From Stratiolaelaps scimitus (Eukaryota; Arthropoda; Arachnida; Mesostigmata; Laelapidae): 64,000 nt of DNA. How positions within the stretch are numbered: the stretch's first letter is position 1; each line of letters opens with the position of its first letter. The translations under genes and the position numbers were made by a program. This document shows positions 36,357 to 46,222 of the stretch, in pieces. The notes below the pieces were generated by a model. The model was not told the origin of the DNA. It did no database searches and saw nothing but the letters and a program-made list of their open reading frames with translations. Location: positions 434,001 to 498,000 of the forward strand of contig JABWDB010000011.1 in NCBI GenBank assembly GCA_019614645.1, given 5' to 3'.

Positions 36357-38290
36357 CATATATATGCAGACTTCTCGTTCGCCGTTTCGTGTCATTCATG
36401 AATCTCGCATGCGAAAACTCGGCTTCCTTCAAAACGCAGGCGTCTCTCGCTGAGAACGTCACTGCTCGATTCCCGAGATGTGAAACATGGCTCTGGGTTA
36501 CGATGCCCGTTGTGTGATACCTAAGTCGTGATTCTCGTATGAAATCGTTGCTCGGTTACTTGCTGTTAACATGTATATACTGTGCAGCTAGCTTTGGTAC
36601 AAGAACGCCTCCGTGAGTTCTGTGATCTCGTGTACACCGATCGATCCGAGCGTTTCCGTTTGGAACGAGAGAAGTACTCCGGCTGCGGTAGCAATAGCAG
36701 CACAGATGAATCATATTCACCGGGATGGTGTATGGGTAGCGCCAGGGACGTGGCTCCACAGGGTCCTCCGGTCCAATCCCACAGGACGCATGCGGATAGA
36801 TGCCGTAATTACTTGCGGATTTGTCAATAAAGTTGTTATTAAAGAATTCGGATCGACAGCTCAGAATTGTAGTCGGTCGACAGACAGCGGGGACCTAGAT
36901 GTTTGAAGTCTATGGTGCGAAATCTACTTCCAGCCTAGTTAACCGAGTTTTAGGAGAGATGCTGCTTACATTGAGGGCACTCAGACAAATCCCGTTGTCA
37001 AGAGTACTTTCGAACGACAACCGTGATATCAGCTTGTTCTTGTTGTTGTTCGGCTCGAGATGATTGATCGACCTCGCATGAATGTTATTTGATGAGTGCA
37101 GCATGACCACAGACCAATCAGTGTATCAATCACTGTGCATGCGTATTTCCTCCTAGAAATGCATGAACAGTAAAGTTTACGTGTAACCAACGAACGCCGA
37201 GTCATAGCGTCCACCTGCAGGTATAGCAAGCATGTCTATCTCGTACTAGGACAGGGCCAATTGCCCTATCTACCACAACGCTAGCTAACTAACCGTTGGC
37301 ATCCTATGTTGAATTCCGCTGTGCGAAATCCTTGCAGAGATCAACTCGACGCCGTTCGATCTGTCGACGAAGCGTGGCCGACTCTCGTCCAGTTCCAGCG
37401 AAGGCGGCTCCCCGACGTTTCGGCTGCCGCGAACACCGATATCGCCAACGACACCGATCATACCCCCGATGATCGCGCCCCTATTAGACTCGCCCTGTTG
37501 GAGCCCCCTGCTCTACCCGTTACCGATTCATTTACCTGCGTTGTATTACTCGTCGCTGTGTCTCTCCGCTCAGACGTTCCGGCCCCAGGTGCTCACCCAT
37601 GAGAAGCCCCAGGACGCCGTCGTCCCCTCGTGGGAGTCGCGTCTTACTCCACGCGATGATCGCAAGAAGGAGCCGAAAGCCGAGGCGGCGAAAGGCGTCG
37701 ACGAGACGAAATCATCATCGTCGACGACGAACATCGCCGGCAGTGGTACGACGGCGACGAACGGCGCCAACCGCTTCACGTGCGACGACTGCCATAAGAG
37801 CTACTCGACGTTCGCCGGTCTCAGCAAGCACAAGGAGTTCCACTGTGTGAACTCGGCCGCCGGCCGAAAGGAGTTCTCGTGCAAGTTCTGCCCGAAGTCG
37901 TACGTGTCGCTGGGCGCGCTCAAGATGCACGTGCGAACGCACACGCTACCGTGCAAATGCGATCTCTGCGGCAAGGCGTTCTCTCGGCCGTGGCTTCTGC
38001 AGGGCCACATTCGTACTCATACCGGCGAGAAGCCGTTCGAGTGTGAGCACTGCCACCGGGCGTTTGCCGACCGCTCCAATCTTCGTGCACATCTTCAGAC
38101 TCACCAGGAGGTGAAGAAGTACTCGTGTTCGAGGTGCGCAAAAACCTTCTCGCGGGCGTCGCTCCTGCACAAGCATCAGGTCTCCGGAGCATGTGCGGGA
38201 GCCGGCAGTGGCCGAACAGCCTCGTCGACGACGACGACGGCCTCGGACGAGCAACGGAGCTCGTCCAGCTCACCGGTTGATACGAGCTAG
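35903..38290 (+). CDS. snail: Snail-family C2H2 zinc-finger transcriptional repressor (two coding exons)
   Basis: Seen: join(35903..36065, 37338..38290) gives 371 codons plus TAG. The ATG has A at -3 and an in-frame TAG nine bases upstream (35894-35896), which fixes the start unless a splice site lies between. Exon 1 ends CCTG|GTGAGT in phase 1; exon 2 begins after CTTGCAG and restores the frame. Residues 29-33 (PEDLS) and 60-64 (PFDLS, followed by TKR) match the CtBP-recruitment motif PxDLS. A Pro/Ser/Leu-rich stretch follows, then five fingers at residues 201-340. Known: Snail proteins are nuclear, bind CAGGTG-type E-boxes and repress through CtBP in mesoderm, neural and EMT programmes. 'VSLGALKMH' in finger 2 and 'TLPCKC' before finger 3 mark Snail rather than Scratch, which has 'VSMPALAMH'. 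Odd: no SNAG peptide; the N-terminus [11 protein letters not shown] instead resembles the insect KKRP box. Family call is certain; the exact insect orthologue (snail, escargot, worniu) cannot be decided. Confidence 0.95.
36083..36211 (+). repeat. Tandem duplication of a 53-base unit (27-base motif plus TA array)
   Basis: Layout: (TA) 36083-36105, motif copy 1 at 36104-36130, (TA) 36131-36158, motif copy 2 at 36157-36183, (TA) to 36211. The copies differ at two of 27 positions and are spaced 53 bases apart. The same motif occurs inverted at 6.0 kb. Confidence 0.88.
36231..36323 (+). repeat. tRNA-like / SINE-like element in snail intron
   Basis: GGTTCGAATCC at 36249-36259 matches the pol III B-box consensus and, with its flanks, forms a T-arm-like stem-loop (four of five pairs). 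It is followed by two AATAAA motifs (36302-36307, 36310-36315) and flanked by (TA)n arrays. No A-box is visible upstream, where TA repeat occupies the expected place, so it is at best a 5'-truncated tRNA-derived SINE and not a functional tRNA. Confidence 0.45.
36324..36366. repeat. (TA)n microsatellite after the SINE-like element
   Basis: 28 bases of TA followed by TACATACATATATATG. It may descend from the tail of the SINE-like element. Confidence 0.85.
36826..36831 (+). terminator. Sense-strand AATAAA inside snail intron 1
   Basis: AATAAA in TTGTCAATAAAGTTGTT. If used, it would end the transcript in the intron and leave a protein with the N-terminus and first CtBP motif only. There is no other evidence of use. 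Confidence 0.25.
37338..38290 (+). other. snail: snail coding exon 2 (second CtBP motif, five zinc fingers, stop)
   Basis: Starts after the acceptor TCCTTGCAG at 37329-37337; the first two bases complete the GAG codon begun in exon 1. An ATG at 37469 could be mistaken for the start, but the frame is open upstream of it through the second CtBP motif (37352-37366). All five fingers and a Ser/Thr-rich tail ending VDTS lie in this single exon. Codon use is C/G-rich at third positions, unlike the flanking DNA. Confidence 0.93.
37775..38194 (+). other. snail: Five-finger DNA-binding region of Snail
   Basis: Zinc ligands by residue of the joined protein: finger 1 C203/C206/H219/H223; finger 2 C236/C239/H252/H256; finger 3 C262/C265/H278/H282; finger 4 C290/C293/H306/H310; finger 5 C318/C321/H334/C340. 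Fingers 1-4 are CX2CX12HX3H. Finger 5 is C2HC, as usual in the family, but has five residues between H and the last C. The TGEKPF linker joins fingers 3 and 4. The signatures '[13 protein letters not shown]' and '[13 protein letters not shown]' are the family's most conserved stretches and are intact. Confidence 0.96.
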
Positions 38291-38555
38291 CAATGAGACG
38301 ACGCAGCCCTGGCAGATGGGCAGAGTAAGCCCACGAGGGTGGCGTTCTTCACTGCGCTCGGTAATTGTGCTTCAGAAATGAACGTCACACACTGTTTAAG
38401 TTAAGTGTTCTGTGCAGTGTAAATGCGTCGCGTTGGATAATGCACACGGCTAAAGCACGAGAGAAGTCAGGTCCGGCTGACCTGTGGTCGTCCCACAAAT
38501 CTACCACCCCATGTGTTCAATACGTTATGTGTTCGACGTTGGAGAGCGCAAGCTT

Positions 38556-38557
<2 letters not shown>

Positions 38558-38586
<29 letters not shown>
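38558..38586. repeat. (TA)n microsatellite in snail 3' UTR
   Basis: 29 bases of alternating AT inside the inferred 3' UTR. Confidence 0.9.
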
Positions 38587-38590
<4 letters not shown>

Positions 38591-39129
38591 TGTATATTGT
38601 TGCGACGCGGCTAGAATAGTCAAAAAAAAAACGGAAACTCGAGAAGCTGTTCCGTCGTGATTCTAGCGAATGTTTCCTGATAATTGTATCATTTTGCGAT
38701 GCCAGCCGTCGTGGCGATGTCTACAACAACAAATGACAGGACTATGAGCTCGGCAAGAGTAAACAAATCGAGTATTTATTAAGAATCAGAAGCAGGAAGA
38801 TGACGATGAGGCAAGACGAATGTGACATTGAGATTGACCCGGCTACAAGAAAAAACACACAAACACACACACACAAACACACAAACACACACACATATAT
38901 ATATATATATACAGCTACCGTTGCTTGCTGATATGTTAACAGACTCGATGACCAAATACGATGTGTGTATACAGACAAATATAGCGCTGTTTCTAGTCAT
39001 AGAAAAACACCGGACAAACACCTTAATGAGAACAACAACAATTATAATAATAATAGTAATATGGATCATTGATTATTACATATGAACTTGCTGTACAGTT
39101 TCCCGTGTGTAAATACATTGTATTTTCGT

Positions 39130-39135
39130 ATTAAA
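39130..39135 (+). terminator. ATTAAA polyadenylation signal for snail
   Basis: ATTAAA, the commonest variant signal, followed about 10-15 bases later by TTTTGTGTGTC, a plausible GU-rich downstream element. No AATAAA occurs between the stop codon and this point. Cleavage would fall near 39145-39160. Confidence 0.5.
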
Positions 39136-41958
39136 ATGAAACTCTTTTGTGTGTCTTCGTTACTATCCGCTTATGGTTGATTTATTTCACTATTCTCGCT
39201 CGACTGATCGATCCTCGGTTATCGCACGTGTTCGATAGTGTTGTATTGTATCTATTTGTTCATTTACAGGTTGTCAATAGGTAACTGATAAGGAACTGTA
39301 TACCACGCCCTTACGGCCATGTCATTTAAGGCCAATGATGATGATATCGTCGAGCCTAGGAGACGTCGCTTGCGTGACAACGACCCTGCGGGCGACCCTT
39401 ATTTGTCGCGAATCAGTTCACACAGGATGTAGAAGTTTGTTGTGTTTTCGCATGATTATTGCACTGGGACTAGCAGATAGTCAAGGGAAATGTACATATG
39501 CATGTATATTTTATACGTACACCGCACCGCAGGGCTTGACCAATGACGACTCGTCCTTTCTCGACTTTGTCGTCAAAACCGGGTGGGACACCGTTGGAGG
39601 CGGATGTGTCTAGAACTATTTGCTTCGTCCCATGTATCGTGCGTTTCGTCTGTGACAACGAGGCCGTATGAGGTATTATACAGCTGAGTTCAGACGAACA
39701 CCGAGATCGCTGATGTACATTGCTCGGTGAATGGGCAAGAAGTGGAACTGGCGCATGTAATGCTGTCCACCACTGCACAAAGACCCATTGTATCTCATGG
39801 GCTAACACGCGACACAAGCGAATACCCCTCGCACTTCGACGATTCCGACGGACTCGACCGGATTCGCGATGTTGCGCGTGTAGCAAACACATCGCCCCCT
39901 TTATCCTCTGGCTGCTATTAATATGCGACGCTAACCTTGGGGAAACATGGTCAGGACTGCCGTCGCCTTCGCCGCGGCAGCACGGGAGGACTCTGAAGCT
40001 GTGCGCTTGTGCAGGGCAACGACATTCAATTCAATGTGTACGGCATCCCTCAATCAAGCCCACGTTTGACAAGACAGATACAAGGAAGGGTCTCCCTCTC
40101 TCTCTCTATCTATCCACCATGCGAAGGTTCCCCATGGCACTGGCTTCTACATCACCTCGCTCGGCTTTATGCTCAGCGGCAGTCGATATCGCTCTGGTGT
40201 TCGGCTCCCTGCTCCCGCCTCCACCAGTCGGTGGTAAGCCGACCTGAATATGGCCTTCGGCTGTAGATTTAGCTGAGGATGATGGCGCCATCGAGCAAAC
40301 TGCCGTCATGGCGACGACTGTTACGATCCTGCCCCCCATTCCAACTGTGTAACCCATCTCGTTGTCGTCCTCGTCTTCGCTGTTCGCCGCTTCTGCTGGT
40401 GTTTTTCCGCTGAACTCCTCTCGAACTAATATTACGAATGGTACCACTACGATTGCTACTAACACTGCTAGGTACTCTGCACGGGACCACCGCTATGTCA
40501 CTATGCGATTCGGCTTTCGTTGGCGTTCATGGTGGTGCCGGCGATATCCCGGCGGCTGAGCCTAGCGAGTCCTGAGCCCTGACGCTCGACGCGGCTACCT
40601 CCGCTACTGGCGTGGCCAAGGGTATGGGGGCACGTGTCGTGTCTGAGTCAGAGCCTGCAGCCCTTAGCCGGCGGAGCGCAAGAGCGCCCTACCGGCGCTA
40701 GGACCCTGCAGTGGCTTTGTTCAGGATGCAATGTCCCTCCGCGGTGCTGCGTACACTGGTGGTAGCCGTGCGTGGTGGCTCATATATCTACACACAGAGA
40801 GCACATGCTTTGCTTTATACACCAGCCAGTTCGACAGCCAGATCAACCTGCTCGGCTTCTGCTTGTATGCTCGCTATAACGGTAGCGGGTCCTGCCTCCC
40901 TTCTTGTGGCGGGGCACCGGGCGAGTGAACGTGGTCCTTGGGCCTGTGACAAGACAGACCACCATTCTCTTCTCTTAAAGAGGCAGCAACCGTGCCGAGG
41001 CTTTAGAGGCTATTGGCCAAGGCCTTAACCGCTGCTGCTGCTACTGCCAAGCCACCACTGTCTCCAGCACAGCGTCGGCTGACGATCGTGCGACTACAAC
41101 AGCGCAGGGTTGTACCTCGTGGACGGCGTAGCCAGCAAGCTGCGCTCGCGCCGGCAGCATTTTCCCTATTTGTGCTCACCATGCCTCTCGCTGTGGAGCG
41201 CACTCCTCATAACGGCGTGCAGGAAAGGAGCCCCACCAATACTACCCTACGCCCGCCCTCCTGCTTGGCCCAGCCTGAGGTCGAAGTCTGCCGCTTACCA
41301 TGGCAACCGTTATAGCTTAGGCACATCGGTGTCTACTGTCCACCGGTAGTACATCTCTGCCCATCGCGTCCTCGGCATTCGTTTAGCCCATTTTACTCAG
41401 CGAAGTCTCAGCTCTGCTACCTATTCAGGATTTCAGCCCCTGGATGCCCCAACCCCCACGCACACTCTCCAACTCACAGACCATTGAGTGCGACAATGGT
41501 CGAAGCATGCACTGCTGTCTCCGCATGCCGAGATTTAAGCGATGCATGTGTCCTCCTGCCTTTATCCTTCCTTATCCTCGCCTTCTGAGCAGCTCCCTAC
41601 TTCGACGTCTGGCCCCTAAGCGTCGTAGGCGGTCCCTAGCCACGACTGTCTGATGGACCTCGTCTGACTGCTGCACGCTGTGACCGTCTTTGAAATGAAA
41701 GCGTGCACTGCTCGAGAGGAGAGAAGCAACCCCGCCAGGCTACCAGCAAGCGACTGATTGAACGCTCTAAAGTAAATTGTCACTGTCTGATGAATAACGA
41801 TGACTTCAACAACCATGGCGATGCATCCTCCTTCTTATCTCGAACGCAATCTGGCGATTGCGTTCTGGTGCCGTGGCTGGATAGCGTAACGTTAACCTCG
41901 CAATGAACGGCTGATTGTGCATAATTAAGGACGGGCTTCTTTGTTTTATTGCGGCCCT

Positions 41959-41994
41959 AACTATGACCCAAACTATGAATCAAACTATGACATT
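41959..41994 (+). repeat. 12-base tandem repeat, three copies
   Basis: AACTATGACCCA, AACTATGAATCA, AACTATGACATT. Shares the CTATGAAT core with the 14-base array at 30.93 kb. Confidence 0.8.
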
Positions 41995-42823
41995 CTCGAC
42001 ACGGAACACACACACACGTAAGTGTAACCAACACCATTTACTGAAATACCTTAATATACTCTATTCCTATACTGATTGCCAGCCACCATTTCCCACTATC
42101 GGAACCTTTTATTCCTTCCTTTGACGTCCTGTTCAAAGTAAAGTGGTCGAAGTCCACACATATATGTACAAATAGTTCCATGGGATCTCGAGAGCTAGCT
42201 AACTAGAAGGTGGTACATGGCTCGCTCTATTCCGTGTTGTGTTCTCGGTATCGTGGTTGGGCACACAAGAAACGCACGGGACTAGGCCCAGTCCTTCAAC
42301 GCCACCCGGAACCACCTTCGCCGCCCGTACGAACGCTGATATTCTAATCGTGTTATCGAGCTAGCCGGATGGGCCCGCCAAGTCAATTTGATGCGCGGCG
42401 CAACTGTGACATTTAGCTGCATATCTCGCTTTGTTAGTCCTCGTAGAAATGCCGCTCTGCCCTCCCCGTCCACGATTTAGCATTATGTGCCGAACAATCC
42501 TCCAATTGCCATAAATATTGTTCGTTCCCATAGAAAAGATGCGGAGTGGCGGAGCTGGTGTAGTGAACCACAGGGCAGAGGTTCGGGGCTCCTTTTGGGT
42601 TGGCGCCGACCCGGTGGGAAGCGGGCAATGGGGCGAGGACTCAGTTCGGTGAAAGCTCCCACCGCTACTACCTACGCTGACCTGGTCAATTCATCTACCC
42701 CTTGGTCGTAACTTGCTCTCGCGGTGCGCCAGCTCGCTCGCGACTGCCGACGACAATGCGCAAGTCACATGGCCGGCGAGGGTAACCCGACACCTGTAAT
42801 TGTGCAAATGATCGCTTGGCTTC

Positions 42824-42838
42824 TCTCTCTCTCTCCAC

Positions 42839-42879
<41 letters not shown>
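42824..42879. repeat. Compound (CT)n(TA)n microsatellite
   Basis: CT-rich run to 42850 joined to 28 bases of TA. Confidence 0.9.
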
Positions 42880-45247
42880 CTAGTCGTTTCTCGCACTCGT
42901 TCTCCCTGCCTCGCGTCAAATGGCCCTGAACTAGAAGTCTCCAAACTCCCACCATTCGGTCGCACCGTACACGCAGGTTGGGTGCGAGCGGGTACAATCC
43001 CACCAGCGAGGTTCGAACGACTACATGTGAGTGCAGGGAACATCGAGGGAAAGAGAGATAGAAAGATAGAGGGAAAGGCATACGCTCACGGGAATCCTGG
43101 GGTTGGCCGGCGGTAGCTGATTCAGCGGCGGCGAACGACGAGTTATCTCATCTTCATGAGAAGAGCGTTTCGAAGGGAAGATCGTGGAGCGGTGCATCTA
43201 CTTCCTTCCTCATTTCGTCTATCCAACTATACTACAACGCTACAAGGCCAGCTAACATTCGCACGGCTCTCGGTCGCAAGCTTAGCAAGCGGGATAGGGG
43301 CTCCCTTTGAAGCCACTCGCCGAACTCCTGAATTTCGGCCCACAATACGGACCTTGCAAGGCTCACTAGAGAGTGAGAGAGCGGGACCAGCGCCCGAACG
43401 CCCGCCCGCGCCGCCTCGGGTGCCCGACTCGGACCGCGCGACAAGCACTTCGCACGAGCGCAGCGACCCGTTCCCACACGAAGGAAACAAAGAAGCGACA
43501 ACGCGAACTTGGGGTTGATGAGGGAAGAGAGAGAGAGAGGTGGATCTGAGGATCAACGAGGACAGCTCAGACGAGGAAGAATCCCTGATAATAGATTAAC
43601 GACACTGTTTATTCTCGGGGTTGCCTTTGGGGGACGAGGCGGAACGCGCTGAAAGTCGTGTGCGACCCGAACGGTGCTCAGATGAAGGGATCGTGCTTAT
43701 GGCCCAGGAGATTGAGAGAGAATAGACAGGTCGTCGGGGGAGGGGATCCGGAGGCGGGGGCGTTTAATTGATAAGACGACGAGAGAGAAGATGGAAAAAA
43801 CGGCACCCCGCTGGCAGTAATGGCCGTCCATAATCGCTATTCTCAGTAGACTTTGCAGGTACGGAGGCGCATTGCGGTTTCGACTGGGATATGATTAACA
43901 TTGCTCTGCCTATGGTCCTCTGGTTGGAGAACGAGATAAGTCCAGCATGGCCGACATGATTCGATGGTCCTTGAAGCAATGCTGGCGCACAACGGTTCCG
44001 AGGCATTGTCTGTCATCGAAAAGGAGGTCAGCTTAGAGATAAAACGATGGTATAGGCACCGGTTGAACAAGAGGTGATTTTTTCAAAAACTAAAACTTAA
44101 AGAGATACAATGGGTAATAGGCCATTGTGCATGAATAAATGAGTGTACCTTAACTATCGACCTTAACGACCTTAACTACCTAACTAGGTATCGAGGGAAA
44201 ATGCTCAAAGAAAGTGGAATAGATGGACAGTGGTCGGCGTGTTCGAGGGATAAGCGTTTAAGTCGACCTTTCCCGATGCGTTCACACCCTTCTTCGCCGC
44301 AGCACGAAGAATCAATCGATCCATTGGAACAGAATGGCTATCCTTCCAAAAATGCGACAACTAAACTCCGTGGAGCCCATCGCTGCTCACACAATCCTCT
44401 AGAAGTTTGACATGCCGGTAGATTGTCGTTGTTGTTTTTGTAGATGTGCGCTCCGCATTGACACTAGCCGCATTGAGTCACTAACGTCAAAGGTCGCCCT
44501 CAGGCTACTCAGATAACGACCGATAGATGAGAACCTGTGCACTTATTTACGATATTTGTGTCGAATGTGCAAGGGCGTGCAGAGGTGGGGTTCGTGGAGC
44601 CGGCTTCGGACGGGCCCTCCTTCAGAAAATGGCGGTACGATGCAGTCCGAGTCGTTGAATCGCTATCCAGTAGTCTATGATCGCGTCCGTCAGTCAGCAT
44701 CCACTAAAGCCATTAGCATAACAAATCGTACAGCAATATCAACAGATGTTGGCAGCGGTGTGGTTTTATCTCTACGCTGCACGAATCCTGCGAAACAAAT
44801 GGAAACTCCCATAGAAGTGCGACCGATAGCCCTCTGAAAGCTGAGAAAGCCACTTTGCGACGATTGCGCAATGCATACTGCAATGAGCCCCCCTCTGCCT
44901 CCGTTGCATACGGCTGCTATGACGCGCTATACGTTATACGATGATGTCGTCACACCCCGCAGATGGGTTCCCTGCAAACGAGGCTGCCTGGTGACGGTAC
45001 GAATGAGTTGTTGACCTAACGAACGCAAAATAGTCATTTGCCGATCATTGCCCACCTGTGTGTCGTATCACAAATGCAACAGGCCCTATCAGTATCATAC
45101 AATACTTCAGCCCGTATCGATATGACGCGCAGATGTCGTATCTCAGGTGTACACGGCGTCGACTCCGATCAACAAAACTCAACTTGCCAGCAGTAAATGG
45201 CTCTATTGATGTTGAGAGACTGGGGCCAAATACATGAAATCAATTAT

Positions 45248-45259
<12 letters not shown>

Positions 45260-45284
<25 letters not shown>

Positions 45285-45285
45285 T
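45260..45285. repeat. (TA)n microsatellite
   Basis: 26 bases of TA preceded by imperfect ATACATATATACA. Confidence 0.9.
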
Positions 45286-45382
45286 GCGCAATACTGCGCG
45301 TTTCGTCTCGTCATCACCATTCCTAAAGATCGACGGCTCCCACCAGCAAGATAAACAGCAGCAGTATTTAGCAAATGTGTAG

Positions 45383-45625
45383 CATCTTCCAAATGTTTCC
45401 GGACAACAATTGGCGTCGATTCATCAAGCGCGGGCCACCGAAGAGAACCATAGAAGCAGCAGCAGCAGCAACAACAACGGTAACAAGAGGAAACCTCCGC
45501 TTCCCAACTGTCGCTCGCCGATTGAGCGCCGCGACGAGTCGGATCCGGCCGAAGACAGCGCTGCCTTCAGGGTGAAGATCCCGATGTCGGATATACCCTC
45601 TTCACGAGCACGCAAACACTATTGA
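45383..45625 (+). CDS. Unrecognised coding-like segment ending in a stop, possible terminal exon
   Basis: Open from 45383 (after a TAG) to TGA at 45623-45625. It reads through AGC/AAC repeats (Ser5-Asn3) into a non-repetitive, charged stretch (SPIERRDESDPAED, then FRVKIPMSDIPSS) ending RARKHY. Third positions are C/G-rich like snail. No ATG begins it, so it would be a 3' exon; a pyrimidine-rich CATCTTCC...TTTCC run precedes a possible acceptor at AAG|CGCGG. No domain is recognised and no AATAAA is seen nearby. Confidence 0.3.
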   Translation, partial: HLPNVSGQQLASIHQARATEENHRSSSSSNNNGNKRKPPLPNCRSPIERRDESDPAEDSAAFRVKIPMSDIPSSRARKHY

Positions 45626-46200
45626 ACGACGCGACAGACGGCTGAAGAGCGGCAGCGCGGGCCAGGCTGCGCTGTCGGGGTAGACGGCTGGGTCGATTGG
45701 CAAAAACGCTGTGCGTATCGAATACGTACACCGTGTATTGTTGATACGACGTTGAAATGACCACAGGTGTACGGACATCCCTGCAGAGCGAACTTGAGTC
45801 TATTTATTTACTTATTTGTTTATATAGAGTGTGCTGTTGATGTCAGCGGCAATGCAGGAATATAATGGATAGATTGACTTGGTCTTATCGTCGATATCGC
45901 TCGTCTGCTGCGGCTCGATTGTTGTGGGCCAGGATACAGATGACACGATAAACGCTCACACCGGGAAAAATGGGCATTTGTCAAATTCGTTGAAATTTTA
46001 CCAAATTCTAGTGCGGCGATAACGCCAAGCTAAGTATTTACGTTCGACACTTGCTAGCATGTGCCACCATTTGTGCACCCCGCAGACCCAACACCGTTTG
46101 CGATGTATCGCTTGTTCAGAGAGCTGATCCTAGCGAGAATGATTGTCTAACGAGTTTGATCCAGGCGAGAATAGATAGAGCACAAGGTGTCGAAACTCAC

Positions 46201-46222
46201 ATGAACGGCATACGCCGTTCAT
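46201..46222. repeat. Perfect 9-bp hairpin with ATAC loop
   Basis: ATGAACGGC, loop ATAC, GCCGTTCAT. It stands alone, with no U-run after it. Confidence 0.7.

Larger units (their letters stand above)
36066..37337 (+). other. snail: snail intron 1 (1,272 bp, phase 1)
   Basis: GTGAGT...TTGCAG intron separating the two CtBP motifs. It holds four (TA)n arrays, a duplicated 53 bp unit, a pol III B-box/tRNA-like element at about 36231-36323, and a sense AATAAA at 36826-36831 that could act as a cryptic polyadenylation signal. No further coding exon fits its phase. Confidence 0.88.
38291..39150 (+). other. snail: snail 3' UTR (3' end approximate)
   Basis: From the stop to the first good polyadenylation context. 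It contains a (TA)n tract (38558-38586), an A-rich run, and a CA/TA compound repeat (about 38855-38911). The end is inferred from the ATTAAA at 39130-39135 and the T/GT-rich stretch after it; no transcript evidence is available. Confidence 0.55.
39160..45370. other. Intergenic downstream of snail, no gene recognised
   Basis: GC-rich frames at 39.5-41.3 and 42.5-43.6 kb overlap on both strands without domains. The 93-codon frame at 44556-44837 on + has ordinary composition but no recognised match. Repeats: 12-base tandem array at 41959-41994, CT/TA at 42824-42879, TA tract at 45260-45285. Confidence 0.5.

Noticed and set aside
37775..38194. Scratch family instead of Snail
   Set aside because: Finger 2 reads VSLGALKMH and the finger 2-3 linker reads THTLPCKC, both Snail-type; finger 5 is the C2HC Snail form.
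37469..38290. Snail starting at the ATG at 37469 as a single-exon gene
   Set aside because: The frame is open upstream, contains a CtBP motif before that ATG, begins at a good acceptor, and is phase-matched to an exon with its own start and a second CtBP motif.
42965..43030. tRNA gene or SINE at GCGGGTACAATCCCACC / GAGGTTCGAACGAC
   Set aside because: The B-box-like words deviate from consensus or lack the closing CC, and no cloverleaf could be drawn.
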